Assembly (NCBI RefSeq): GCF_963576545.1
Contig: NC_083651.1
Span: 10,218,386-10,282,385 of the forward strand
DNA from: Limanda limanda
Taxonomy: Eukaryota; Chordata; Actinopteri; Pleuronectiformes; Pleuronectidae
Direction of reading: 5' to 3'
DNA length: 64,000 nucleotides
Shown: positions 49,001-62,307 of the stretch, in pieces
Position numbering within the stretch: the stretch's first letter is position 1
Layout of the letters: each line of letters starts with the position of its first letter
Made by a program: the position numbers and the translations under genes
The notes under the pieces: model-generated
Databases searched by the model: none
The model's input: only the letters and a program-made list of their open reading frames with translations
What the model was told of the DNA's origin: nothing

Positions 49001-52000
49001 GTGAAGTGGGCGATAAGCAATCTGCTCTAATAAGGAGAGTGAATAAAGTTGAAAGTGTTGTGTTGTATCTGTGCGCTATAGAGAGTTATTTGGATGCCAT
49101 GTTCTATGCGCATAGTAAATAAGGCAATAGGCCATGGTTATTTTCAGGCTGAAGTTGGTTTCATATTGTGGAAGTGTAGGTAACTTTATAAACTTTGTTT
49201 CTTATTCAATTTGACTTCCACATCAACATGTCAAATTTTTACATTCAAACCAACTTTCATATGTATCTTGTTGTCATCTCTGATTTCTATGCAAGGATTT
49301 ATATTTTCATGTGAACCTGGGGATTCTGCTGTTGCTAAACTAAAACCTAGACTGAGCTATAATTTAGCTTTTCATATAAAAGGTACTTTTATAATCCAAA
49401 CTTCTGTTTAGATTTGACACAATGATGATAACAGTGATTGAGCTCACTGTGTCACAGACAAGACACACCACCACCCTGTCTTTTCAGAACATTCTACAAT
49501 TACTCTCATGGTCTTTGCAGGTTTCCACAAACTCTGTAAAATACTGGGAGTTTTAGTCAAAATAAAATACTTACAATGAGGATTGAAAATCATTAGTGGG
49601 GTTTGAAAGTAACATGAATTTAATGTTAGTCTTTGCATAATGGCTATTCTATAAAGACCTTAGGGGGTGAGTATGTTTTTCCCCCTTTTGGTGTTGATTT
49701 ATACTTTACATTGAAAGACAGAGAGAAACTAATAACTAAAATACATATTTCTAATTAGTTTCAGGTGCATTTATACCACTGCAATTTATCTGTATGTTAA
49801 CTCTTAAAGCAACACACCCCATTAAAATACTTAAAAATAACATTTTACCAGAAAGTTATATTGACTCGCTCATTTACTACTATCAATACAACATTACAAT
49901 TTTTAATTAAAACTTATTGTATTTATGTTATATATCTAGCCCTATTAGTATATTAATATCGTACATAATAATACTTGTTGTAATTGTCCACATACAAAAC
50001 ACCACTTGTTTTGTTTGTTTCTAAACGACAAAGACAGAAACTTAGTAGAAAAAGAAAAATAGAATGTATTTGACATTTTAGGGACATTTTCCCAATTGTC
50101 AACTGCAAAGTTACTATACATTATTATCTATCAGGGTATTCACATTCCCCGATACAAAATAAATAAAAAGAAAATCTGTTATCTATATAAACTTTACACC
50201 TTTCCATGTCTGTGAAAGATTATTTTGAGGCTGTCTTTGCTTTGTTGTTGAGCTCAGAACAACATAACACTGGAAAAGAAAAATTATAACATCCTGTTAG
50301 CTGTTACAGGCTGCATTAAACTCTCGGATATCACTTGCATGTTATACACCTGAGGTACCAGAGCCGGAGATGTGGCCCTGAGATATGGCTTCAAATTTCT
50401 TTCCCATTGCCTAACTCAGCATCAGTGCACACCGCTTCTACCAAAGTGAACAGAAAGAAGAGATTTGTCGATATTTCTCCTCTTTGTCTGATTTCCAATA
50501 ATAGCCAGACATTGTGGAAGTAGCTGCGAACATAAAGCAGCGATTTTACAAGAATTTTGCTGGTCTTGCGATATTTTTGACCAGAAATTCCTTTGATCTT
50601 GGTCTTAAACATCCTCCGTTTGATATGGCTTTCAAATGAACTGTGGTATGAACCTCACTCTCCGCCTCCCGAAATGGCATCGGGTAGTGACGAGCCTTCT
50701 CACAGCTCTTTCATGGCTACGTTGTAAACAAGCTACACTGTTTTCATTCCTTGAGAAAATCACAGACAGAGAATCAAACTGTCTTCAGTCAACATTTAGA
50801 TTCTTAATACGCTGTGCGAAATGGTGCCGCAGAGGAGGAGACTTTTTTCATTAGACACTTCACTGAGGCTCTGAAGTTTGCTCCTTCCATCTGAGATGAC
50901 TTTAAAGGAGAAACAATGCCTCTGCCTATTGGGGTCTTTGGAGATTTTCTCTCTCATCACATATTAATGAAAGAGGTGGCATATATGGAGTTGGAGAGCT
51001 CAGGCAGGAAAAACCTGGTGGTGAGAGAGAACGCCTTCATGTTCACAGATATATGACAGACTCATATATTGTGTATAAGTGACACGGTATATAATGTTTC
51101 TGAAGAAATCTTAACCTTATCAATGATGCGCTTTACAAAACCAGCACATTTTCCTCACTTTAGGCAGTACACAGGAAGGAAGAATGTGTAAGAGCTGCCT
51201 GCAGAGGGCACACTTCACCTGGGATGCTTCAGGGCTACACCTTTCCCACTTCCTCTCCCTGCACACACAGGCACATAAGCAATATTCACCTGAGGATAAT
51301 CATCTTATATCACACACACGTACAGTTATTCAGATGCTTGCTCTGTGCATCAATTCCCCACGTTTGCCTCCATTTCTGCTTTAATGAGACAGGCCCATCA
51401 AGAGTGAGCGCAAGCTTTTTGATATCCTCATAAGGATCACGGTGCACAGAAACATTAATGCTCATAATTCATGGGTGAATCAAGAGAGATTTTTGTCGGA
51501 ACAGAGGATGACACCAATTACCAGTTGTTTATTGTTTGCTATTGTTGTTTTTACTGCAGTCTAATCATATTTGGAGGTCGGCCACAGCGCTACATCAGCT
51601 CCAAGTGGAAAAGCTCTTTTGAAGCCTTTCATTTCGTTGTGCCATATTAGCTGCACTGAGCAGCCCTCAGACATCTCGATAACTGCGCTTTCAAGATAAA
51701 AAGAAACAAGCATTACATCACTTTGTAAATAACTTTGTGAGTTAAGGAAATTGCACGTAAATTGCCCCCCTAAAAAAACCTACTATCCCATCAAGAAAAG
51801 TGCGTTTCATGTATTAATTTGCCTCAAGATAATCATCGTTTACATAATGACTTGAACATGGGAACAAGGTTTTGTGTTGGATTCTGGGCAAATGTTTTCG
51901 GCTGTTAATGTTTGGCCAGACAACGCTCCCCCTTTTTTTTCTCCTGCCCCTCCTATGGAATAGCAGATTTGTGGCATGAAAGCAAGAAAATCATGGAAAT

Positions 52001-52100
52001 CAGTGAGGCCTTCATTATACCAAGGTCATTACGGCTGACTTTTATCCTCCTCTGTACGTATAGGAGGTAAGGGAATCCTATTCTCCATCACCCAAGGCCT
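46061..52100. other. Gene-free flank, proximal part
   Basis: Six kilobases upstream of ppp2r3b with no gene found on either strand. AT-rich and mostly unique. A GC-balanced, repeat-free block around 50850-51010 and another around 51820-52060 have many homeodomain-type TAAT words and look like possible conserved elements. Confidence 0.5.
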
Positions 52101-52107
52101 CACCTTT

Positions 52108-52108
52108 G

Positions 52109-52197
<89 letters not shown>
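52108..52197. repeat. (CA)n microsatellite, about 45 units
   Basis: A pure CA array, followed by scattered CACACA groups to about 52275. Confidence 0.97.
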
Positions 52198-52202
<5 letters not shown>

Positions 52203-55200
52203 AGCTTACACCAGGACCAACGTAGCTCATACGCACACACACAGGCTCACACACACCGAACACACATAAACACACATCGGTCTCTCTTTCATTTGGCTTC
52301 CTTGAATTTCATCATTCATTTTTACATCACATTAGTGTGGTGTGTTAGTGGTTGCCGTGTCTGCATGTAGAGGATGGCTTTTACTTCAGGAAAAGACTGA
52401 ATAATGTACGGGTAAAAGCAGGGAAAGGCTCGAAGGGAGTCGGCATCAGCACGGATGATTGCCTCCTTAAACCACATATATGAAACAGAGAACATGAAGT
52501 GAGATAAATAGATCAGGAGCTTCTTGGATTGTTTTTTTTTTTTTTTTTGCATCACCAGACTACAAGATAAACCAGAGTGTAGGGGAGTTGTTTTAGGGCA
52601 ACCGACGATGACAGTTTCAGGATAAAAGCTCCTTGATTGAGATTCCATTTTTATATATGGTAAAAAGCAGGGAAATTGTTGAATATAAAAGCTTTAATTT
52701 CCTTAGTTTTGTTATTACAGCCACAACAAAACGATCTGTAGATCAAGAAGATAATGTGAACAAAATGTGAGCTGACTGAACTGCCTTGCTGTTTTGTACC
52801 GGATTCCCAAAGCTACTCTTGGAACAATGAGAAGTATTAAAAGCACATTTTTTACATCTTATTTTTCTTGTAAGAGCTTCAGCCATGCAATGTGATGGGA
52901 AACAAATCAGTCAAGGTTACCATTTAAGATCTTTGCAGAGATGGGTTAGTATAATAATACTTTAAGTTGCTGTAATTAGGCCATTACTTTCAAAGTAACC
53001 CAATCCCACCATTCGGAACAAAAGAAAAAAAACCTCTTGACATTTACAGTTAATAATTTTAATAAGCATCACATGACAGATGAGTCTTACTCAATAGTTC
53101 CTTCAAAAAAAAGAAAAGAATAACTGTGATCTTGAGGGGAAAGAAAGTGTTCTCTTAATGTGAGCCAAAGATGGTTTCTTCTGTCTGTTTCAGCGGCTGT
53201 GTCTGATTTGAAACTCTCCATTGATCTGATACCACCAAGAACTGGCCTGCATATTAAACCGACGCTGGGATACAGCTCCTCGGAGACGGGTGAATTTTGT
53301 GTGTGTGTTTCAGCGTGCACGCTCATGGCTGCAGTTCAGGTTCAGGGTATTACAAAAATAGAAAGAAATTGTATTCAGAGATATATGCAGACCACTGATA
53401 ATCATAAAATATCTTTGAGAAGTCCAGTTCAGCGTCTGCCAACCTTCACTTCGGATCCTGGCATAATTTAATCTTTAGGTTGAGCTGGGAATTTCTGTCC
53501 CAAATCCTTTGTCTGGTTCACCTGACACGATTTGACTATTCTCCAAAATAAACAGACTCATTATTGTGCTTTCTTGTCCAAGACTCACAATCCGTCTCCC
53601 CTCTTTAGGTAATGATGCTTCTTTGCTTTACAGCCTGTCCAGGATGCATTAAACATATTTTCTGCTTAGCCAGAAAATGTCATTTGCTCTGCATGGGCGC
53701 AGACAACAGGCCAGGAGATAACCTGTTCCATGCACGTGTGAGCACATAAACCCACAAAATGTTCCCCTCGTCATTCGATCGAACCTTTTCACACAATGTG
53801 GAAACAATTCTCTGCTGTCGCACAGTTTTTTTAATGCCGGGGCATTTTGTATGCACTGAAAAGGATGCACACTTCTCAGATTAGGAGTGGCAGAAGTGCT
53901 CGAAAGGGAGTGTCAGAAAAGGATGAACATAAGGCACCTGATCGGACAGGATCAATGAAAAGCAATTAGATGATAAGTCTGTGGAGGCAGGCCTGCACGT
54001 GTGTGTGACTGCAAGGGGAGAGACCTTTACAGCAGCAAGGGGAATGAGAGGGTAAACTCGAAAAATGTCGTATTCCCTTTTTGTTTTAGATCTTAAACAG
54101 GATGGAATTAGTTATTCACACACGAGATGAAGCAGTCTGTGATTGTATGCATGCGTGTACAGTATTTATGTGTGTTTGTCTTCCCGTGCTTCTGTCTCCT
54201 TGTGTGATTTGCGCGTGGCTTATGTGTTTTGCCTAACATCTATTGTCATAATGATGTGTGATTATTAAGGGAGCAGGGTTTTCACAGCAGGGAAAAAAGG
54301 GGCTGAGCCGACAACAGGTCGGGCCTCCCTTTGTGTCTTCGTTTGAACACTCAGCAAATACATATTCATGTTTCCAATGTGCACACATTTGTTTATAATA
54401 TTTGTTTATTTGGGTTGCATACATTAACCGAAACATTATATTTTTTGCGTTTGTGATGCAAACGGTACTACCAGGTAATAGTGGAGAAAGGTTTCCAGTA
54501 AAAAAAGAGGTGCACACAGTCTCCAGGAGCCAGTGCCTTGTTATTTCACATCCCAGGGAGAGGTTAAGCTCTTGCAGCAGGCTAGCTATTAAGCTAAACC
54601 AGGGTGCGTTGTGTTGTGTGTGGGTTGAAAAGACACAGCTCTGACCATTAGCCTTCCTCCTGTGCCTCATTCCACACATTTAAAGTGCATGAGAATTTTT
54701 TTTCCTGCCAATTTATGTGTATAATTATGACTCACAAGAACAAATTCAGGGCTTAATCTAGGCTTTGTTAGTTTATTGTGATATTTTCCTGTTCCAACTA
54801 CATCATTCCTCGCTTGTGGTCCTTAAAAACCAGGTGATGATCTGAAGGCGCTTTACAGGTGACGATGAAGTTTCTGTTTCCCCCTTTTCCTGGGTTCATG
54901 AGTCTGCTCACTTTCAACACTAGATGGCTGTCTGTGCTGTGTTAGCTTTGTATCAGCTAAAGTGCAGCCTCTTCATGCTGCTCGTTCTTGGCCCTGGAAA
55001 TGCAAGGCTGAGATTTTTTTTTTGTTAATAATGCTTTGAGACACTCAGGTTATGAAAACACACAGGTACACAGACATAGCACCCGACTTAATGTTTTGAT
55101 GTTCGAATTTGCCAACTCTCGTCTTTTTTTGTGAAGTCATGAACAATGGGATTAAATATACTGTCAGGTGCAGCTACACACTCGCTGAGGTGAAAGTGCA

Positions 55201-56333
55201 TTCGAGTAGATTTAAAAATAAACTCTATGCAATGTCAATTTGAATATATAGTCCACAAATCCGTTTTTTGTTCGTAGATCAGGAAAGACTTCAATTCAAC
55301 TGACAGATTTCAAAACAAGTCAGAGACTATTTGTGTGGAAGAAAACACTGAACACATCGTTTATCATTATCACAGTTATTGTGTAATTATTCTGACTACA
55401 GCAACATGCCATTCCCATATTAGTATACCCACAGTATTTTATATAGTAGGCCATTTGTATGTTCATTATTTGTAGTTAATGCAACCACATAGAGCACTTG
55501 GTTCCAGTATTGACTTTGAAAATTGCCTTTCTTTTTCATCTTCAGAGGCCGTTCGTCTCTTTAGCCCTAAGCTCCCAAACCGCACAGCCGGCCAGTTCGC
55601 GGTGGCCTTTTATTATGATGTCAGCACTTTGCTTAAAGAGCATTCAATATCTCAAGAACTCTCGTCGGTGGAACATCAATAGAACGCAGCAGACACGCGG
55701 TGGATGGCTATTCTCCTAAAAGCCGGACAGTTCATTTGCCCATTGATTTATTGGTAGCTGACAGTGTAATGGGATTAAGCGGCAGTGATTATCGCGAACA
55801 AACAGGTTTTTTTTTTTTTTTCTGCATCTGAGAGTTTCAACACGGGTTGTTTAGAGGTAGGCGATCTGTAATGCATTCACACATTCATGTAGAGGAAGAA
55901 GAAGGAGAAAATGAGAAAGATTCTTAAGTGCAGGGCGTGTTGTCTAATTTCTAATTTGACCGTCCACTGAAGACAGAAGGTCCTGCGGCTAAAAAAACAT
56001 GTAATATGTAAGAATAAGGAAGGAAAGCAGAAAAAAAAAATCAAATAAAGGGAGCAGTGCACTCCAGGAGAAGGCTGTTAGTCCCAGCCTGATGTTTAGG
56101 CCTATTAAAGGATGGGGATCTATAAAAAAGACAGTTTTAGTATAATCACCCACATAACTCAGGGTGTGATTACTTCAGGAGCTGGAGTTACTGGGTGGTA
56201 ACGTTGCTCCGCTCACTCAGTAACGTTATTAAGCATCTTAATAGTGAGTGACAGCTGGTAACAGAAACCTTCTGTAACCTCGATCCCCCCTTTAACAATC
56301 CAGAGAGCTGAAACAACTGGAGTAGCCCTGTAT
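52198..56333. other. Gene-free flank, middle part
   Basis: No exon-like sequence recognised. A plus-strand frame at 53160-53471 and a 148-codon minus frame at 54233-54679 were checked and have no family resemblance or splice context. Short poly-T runs (52530-52548, 55807-55822) are present. Confidence 0.5.
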
Positions 56334-56652
56334 AGAGCACATACCTCCGTCAAGGCCCAATAGGCTACTTACATTCAATCAAGCTGTACACAAATTCACA
56401 CACTCTTAGATATGAGTCCGGTTTTTCATTAAGATCCATGAATTATTTCCGAGGGACATTTTGATCACAGTATTAAACAAAGTGATCCCTTGCTAAATCC
56501 AGATCAACATTTAGTGGCTTCTTCCCTCATTCCTTCTACCAAGTTTCATGTAAATTTGTTCAGTTGTTTTTGTGTAATCTTGCCGAGAAAAAACAAACAA
56601 ACAAATCAACCAACCAACCAACAAACAAAGAAACAGACAGGGTGAAAACAGG
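56334..56652 (+). repeat. Unclassified interspersed repeat, copy 2
   Basis: Shares with the copy at 38190 the start CACATACCTCCGTCAAGGCC, the phrase ATTAAGATCCATGAATTATT, the ACTGCATCC/TTCCTTCTACC region and an end with (CAAA/CAAC)n then GACAGGGTGAAAACA. It lacks the final GGCAGAGGTA seen in copy 1. Confidence 0.65.
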
Positions 56653-56829
56653 ACGTCAACAAAGTCAGATTCAGTCAACGGGTGTTTTCCTGTTTTATCT
56701 TGATATCGTCACCATGGTGCCAAACTCTAAATCCTCTAAGAGATTGATGATTCAGTGCTGAATGGCATGTTTGTGTACATGTGTGCAGTCACGCCTCCCC
56801 ACCTCCATCTACCACAGCATCTCTGGCTC

Positions 56830-57190
56830 TGTAATTCATGCAAACCGAAATGAAAACCTTCTTAGCAATATGCAGATTTCTTTATGCAAAGCAGCATTAC
56901 CTATGGTGCGCGTACGGCAGCTAATGCCTTTGATCAGCCTCTCTGACATTCTCTAACTACTGAGAAGAAAAGAACTTAAAAATTGTAAAGGCCCTTAATT
57001 GAAGTGAACATAAAAGAAGATACATGGTGTTAATTGGTATACGCTAAGAATAATCTAGGCCTTGGAGACCACTGTCCCTTACCGGCCCCCCTGCCAAAGT
57101 GTCAGGATTTACATCTTTAATTCAAGATTTCCCCACATTAATTACCTCGCAGGCAGTGAAATGCGAATCACTTCATTTTAAAGTATAATA
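56830..57190. promoter_or_regulatory. Candidate conserved non-coding element
   Basis: A repeat-free block with octamer-like TTTATGCAAAGCAGCAT near 56880, TTAATTGAAGTG, GGTGTTAATTGG and CCACATTAATTACCTCG. This density of homeodomain and POU words in an otherwise empty region is typical of developmental enhancers. Conservation was not tested. Confidence 0.35.
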
Positions 57191-57780
57191 AACATCCAAA
57201 TAGTACCACCCCCCTCCTCCCCATCCATGAATATCAATTTTTGTTAGTGTGCAAAAGCCCTCCTGCTCTGTTGTGCACAAAGTACCAGGTTTATGAATGT
57301 GGTCCAAACAGAGGTTTACAATAACAGAGATTTCTTGTGAGTATAATTAACGGGAACAACATCTGACAAAAGCCCAGATTTAATCTTAGTTTTTTAGAAA
57401 AATGTGGAGGGTTAAAGCTGAAGATAGTTCTTAAATTAACACCACATTTCCAGGGTGTTATGAGCATAACACAATCTATTTACCAAATAAAGCAACTAAA
57501 TACCTTAACACAGCAGTATGTGTGTGTGCGGTTGTGTGTCTGAGTGCCTGCTTCTCAGAGGAGTAAAGCAATTTGAACACTGGACACCAGTGTGACCTTT
57601 GATTATGAGAGGAAGACAGCGGTGCTCATATATCCCAGGCCTCTTCATTCCCTCTCAACATAATGGATGACATTAATGAAAGAACCATTTGAATATCCAT
57701 GGCACGCACACACACATGCACACACGCATGCAATCATGTCTCAAAGACTTCAGAGGACTTAACATTGACTTACGTTTAAT

Positions 57781-58087
<307 letters not shown>

Positions 58088-58108
58088 TAGTTGTGTCTCC
58101 CTTTTCAC

Positions 58109-58216
58109 TAATTAATTTCCTGGAGACTTACTTCAACCAATGACCAATCACTTACCTAGAGTTTAACCTAAACTTAAATTCCCCATGACATGAGTAATAC
58201 CAAGACCACACACACA

Positions 58217-58301
<85 letters not shown>

Positions 58302-58312
58302 ACACGTACATG
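58109..58312. repeat. Repeat unit 2 with (CA)n array
   Basis: Parallels the preceding unit: ATTAATTTCCTGGAGACTTA, CTTACCTAGAG, CTTAAATTCCCC, then AAGACCACACACAC and about 48 CA units with a few CATA variants (58206-58303). The shared order suggests that two copies of a CA-ended repeat lie in tandem. Confidence 0.7.
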
Positions 58313-58759
58313 CATGTACACACCCACATTGAAATGGTGACAGACAAATGATACTCTGATGGTAAGTGAAGCACTTTAAAGTCCCTAAATGCCTCCACCA
58401 GCAGCAGCACTTACACACACACTCTGTAACATCACAGTGGCTTCACTAATCTCCCTCTGTTGAAAACACATTTAATTCTGCACTGCCCCTGAAAACAACT
58501 GGCTAAATTGATGCTTTTATCCCGTGAGCAGGTTCATGTATGGATTTATTAACAGAAAATAGAAACATCTATTACGGCATATTGAGACCGTTTCAAGCAC
58601 ACCACAATGTGGTTAATATTATGCAGTGTATTAAACTACAATAAGAAATTTATGTAAACACAGTTCAAACGAGCTCTGCTCCTGTACACCTTAAAAAAAA
58701 ATCCTCCTTTTTTGAAGTGGTTTTATTTTGGGGTTTTCATTGTAATTTATTGGCTCAAA

Positions 58760-58930
58760 GTGCACGGCACAGTGTTAAAGCTGATTTGATATGGAAACCT
58801 GCAGGGACATATTAATTAAAATAGCAATCTAATTAGCATTCCACTGTGACCTAAAAGTTGAATATTATTAGAGCTGCAACCGTCGGCTGTGATGAAAAGA
58901 GCTTACATGACAGTGAAATTGAAATTCAAA
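58760..58930. promoter_or_regulatory. Candidate conserved non-coding element
   Basis: Contains CATATTAATTAAAATAGC, AATCTAATTAGCATTCC and GAATATTATTAGAGCTGC within 100 bp, with several TAAT homeodomain cores in palindromic arrangement. No repeat or exon features. Function inferred from motif density only. Confidence 0.35.
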
Positions 58931-60439
58931 GAGCTGGAGATAATGTACACGCAGATCAAAAGAACAAACGGTGGGGAGAAAAATAACACACCAAGAAGTT
59001 TTACATTTCCTCACATGGGGGGAAACCAGGGTGTGTACACTCCTGCGCCTGCATATTGCAAACACACAAACACGCACTAGGGTATGCACAACTTGAGATT
59101 TTATTAAACTCGTTATGTGATGAAAGTCGAGTCAACATAGACTAATACTTGATGACGTCATTGATAAAACCATAAGAGAAGGAAATGCTTTGTAACAAGC
59201 GACAATCTGTTGTTATAAGCTGACACCAGATAGCTCATTCCCATTCAGTTTAATCTGCAAACACAAGTACAAACAACAACAAGGTGCAACTCAGCCACAA
59301 CAATATCAATGACTCCCATTTGAGTGTGGAAGTAGATAGACTGAAATGTTGGTATAACACTTGGTGAGGAAAAATAAACTGTCATAGACCAGTACAGTCA
59401 ATGTTTGCTTTGGAAACTATGAAGGTATACAGTATTCGGGGTAAAGAAACTGAGCACCTTTGACAATAGTATTTGTACCTGTAGAAAGGAATTTGTACTT
59501 CTCGAAAATAGTCACATGTGTATCAGTGTTTTTGGAGTCCAAGAGAAAATGAGAGCTGCACAGCTTCCTAGGAACTATAGCTTCACATATTATAACATAA
59601 AGCAATAAAGATCATTTTAAATTGATTAAGCTGGCAGACTAGTTTCATTCTGCTGACCAACCTGTTGCTCCAAGCAACTCCCCATCATTTTGTAACATGC
59701 TGTTGTGGTGACTGGCAGCTGGACTAGACTATCCCATTACAAAGGTTCCTCTAATGGGGTTGACAAAGTGTTAATGTTATTTTAAGTAAAGCAATGAGAG
59801 GACAGTTTGTTATAAATAATATTAAGCGCTAAAAAATAAGTTATTGAAGTATTAATTTAGTTATTTATTACAGTATTATTAGCGTTCTATAATGCAGAGG
59901 GTAAAAAAATGTCACTGAATGAATTACTGAGAGCAGTTCTTCAACACAAGGTGCTGTGTGATGTTTTTATGATAATTTTTGACTGGAGGTCTTAGGTTGC
60001 CAACCTTTTTATTCGTCACTTTGTCCCATGGTTGAAATCCAGGACCCAGTCCCCTCAGAGTCGTATTGAAGAATAGTTTTTCTACTGTCCAGCCGGAGGA
60101 AGCAGAGCAGAGGTTTACATTGCACCTGTCGTTGACACTACACCTGAGCTGACATCTTTCATCATCACAAACGAGTCACTTCTTACAGTCTCTGAGTGTC
60201 TGCTTAACCTGTATCAAGTGCCCCACCATGCCCTGATACACATTAAAATGTATACAGGTTGTGACAATCAAAACAGTCCTCGCCGGGGTCAGTGTTACTT
60301 TTAACTAACCTTGAAGGCCCCTGTGCTTCCTCTGCACCCTTTCAGGGAGTCTTTCATATTCCTTCATAGTCTTGTGCATGGACTGAGCGGCCTCCACACT
60401 TCTCCTGCAGCTCCACAAGCTGGTGTGTTAACATGTGTC
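58931..60439. other. Gene-free flank
   Basis: No gene, RNA or clear mobile element recognised. Confidence 0.5.
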
Positions 60440-60640
60440 CCTGCGGTGGGCCGGCGAGCCAGCCAGCCAGTGATAATTATTCATTAGTATTCATTAGTGT
60501 GAGGTGCTGGCCGGTGCGAGGCTCATGTTGAATCAGTGTTCTGACGCGGCCTCGGCCCGGCGTGGGTCAGCGAAGAGCCAGTAATTAGGCCCACCAGTCA
60601 GGAGGCATTTTCCTAAGTACAACACATGAGGTTGAGAGAG
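60440..60640. promoter_or_regulatory. Candidate conserved non-coding element, GC- and TAAT-rich
   Basis: GTGATAATTATTCATTAGTA with a second ATTCATTAGTGTGAGG, followed by a CpG-bearing stretch (CTGACGCGGCCTCGGCCCGG) and CAGTAATTAGGCCCACC. The mix of homeodomain palindromes and CpGs in a gene-free region suggests a regulatory element. Confidence 0.35.
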
Positions 60641-61468
60641 GGAAGATGCAACCGCCAGGAGAGAGGCATGCAGAGAGAGAGGGAGCGAGAGATGAGGGAC
60701 GCTGTGAGAGGGTGGAGGTTTTTTCAAAAGAAAGCTAACCTTGCTCTCCCTGTTTTTCCCCCGTCTGGGTTCTGTTGAGCATCGTGACCTCTTGCCACCG
60801 CTCACCTCATCAGCGGTAGAAATCGGGGATAACCTTGGTCCTCTGCTTTGTTTCTTTGTCTGTTCCCTTTTCTCCTTTTCTGTTTTTTTTACTTTTCTTT
60901 GAAGCTTTTTGTTTAAATTGTCTTCCCCCTACCAAACCTCACCTTAATATGCACACAGTCTGTTTCCATCTTACGTGTTTTGCCTTTTTGGTTTATGTGC
61001 ATATACGTGGGTCTTAGCAGGTTGCTTGGTTGATTTACAACAACAGTTATTCTCACTCGCAAACCTAATTGTGTAATGGTTAACATGACGGAGTGGTCAC
61101 CTCCTAGGAATGCTGTTAGTGTTGCAGGACTAACTGAATTAATCTAATAGGAAGATAATTACGCTGGCTGAAACAAAGCCGGACCAGATTTATCAAACAG
61201 CTTTCTGCCCTGTGAGCCGATAAAGGGAGATATCTACGAGCTTGGCGAGGTTAAAGGCGTCCGGCACACCTCAAAGCTGGCTGTGCCACAGCTGTCAGTA
61301 CGCATCTGACACGGACCAGGAGTGTTGACGTTGACTGACAGCAATTGAGAAAACAAGGGGTCAAGCGTTGAGCTGCTGCGAGACAGGAGAAGAGAAGGCG
61401 CGAACCCCCCCCAAATCCAAATCCCAGTGGAGGGCGGCAGAATCCAAGGAGATGATAATGATGTCAAC

Positions 61469-62307
61469 TAGGGTTGCAAAATTCCGGGAATATTCAAAGT
61501 TGGAAACTTTCCATGGGAATTAACAGGAATTAACGGGAATATACGGGAATAAACGGGAATAAACTGGAAATGTTGTGGGTAATTTATACTAACTGTATTT
61601 ACCTTGTCATATACAGACATAAATATAAACATTTTGTTTTGTTGCTGATTTGAGCCCTGAGGAAACTTTGGGCACTTGACTATATGCTTCTGCATCGTTG
61701 TTTCATTCTTAACATAGGTCTTTGCACAGTATTTGCAGATGTACACAGCCTTTCCTTCTACATTGGATGGGGTGAAATGTCTCCACACATGAGATAGTGC
61801 ACGTGACATTGTTCTGTAGAATAAGATGAGAGAAAAGTTTGTAGAAAAACACTAATGCAATGCCAGAGATATAAATAGTTAGCCAAACAATTAGAATCAT
61901 CTGTAAACATATTTTACAATTGATGGATAAATTAATGGAAATAGGCTAGATGAACAGATGAACAATCCTCAATCAGCATGCTAATATATTTTCCCCAGTA
62001 ATATCATTGAAACTTACCTGACTAGTCCTGCACAATACAGCAGGCCTCAATAGCCCTGCTGTAGTGTGCAGGATGCTGGGAGTTATCTATGCATGTGATG
62101 GAAGAATGCACAGTGGAGGGTTGAAATTCAACGTGCAGCGTGTGATGCATTCCATACATCTTTAAAATAGAGTTTTGAATGATGTTTGTATTGATCAACG
62201 TTTAATTTGCGTAGTTTTTTTTTTTTTTTTTCAAAATTCCCAAAACTCCCGAGCTTTCGGAAAGTTTCCGGAAATTTACTGGAAACTTTCTGCCCCTTTG
62301 CAACCCC
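61469..62307 (-). mobile_element. hAT transposon remnant with BED zinc-finger exon, about 839 bp
   Basis: The ends TAGGGTTGCAAA and TTTGCAACCCC are inverted repeats, and GATGTCAAC occurs at 61460-61468 and 62308-62316. ATGTCAAC as an 8-bp duplication with a one-base extension fits hAT insertion. The interior keeps a minus-strand BED zinc-finger frame but no catalytic transposase region, so it is an internally deleted copy. Next to the left end lie about five copies of a 10-bp unit (GGAATTAACG-type, 61516-61568), probably subterminal transposase-binding repeats. GGAAACTTTCC and GGAAAGTTTCCGG words occur near both ends. Confidence 0.9.
61640..61809 (-). pseudogene. BED-type zinc-finger fragment of a hAT transposase (ZBED-like)
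   Basis: From the ATG at 61809 the frame reads a BED finger: SHVWRHFTP, then ICKYCAKTY, then MQKHIVKCP, i.e. C-x2-C and H-x4-C ligands with the aromatic W and F in front. BED fingers are the DNA-binding domain of hAT transposases and of genes domesticated from them. The frame runs on without homology to a stop near 61468. No dimerisation or DDE core follows, so this is a remnant and not a host ZBED gene. Confidence 0.8.

Noticed and set aside
53160..53471. 103-codon plus-strand frame, considered as a shox or other gene exon
   Set aside because: No homeodomain or other family sequence; no consistent splice sites. No shox exon was found anywhere in the window.
54233..54679. 148-codon minus-strand frame in the gene-free flank
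   Set aside because: Composition is ordinary for translated non-coding DNA, with no motif, promoter or splice sites in support.
61468..61809. Considered as a host ZBED gene
   Set aside because: The frame lies wholly inside a hAT element with inverted ends and target duplication, and lacks the rest of a ZBED protein.
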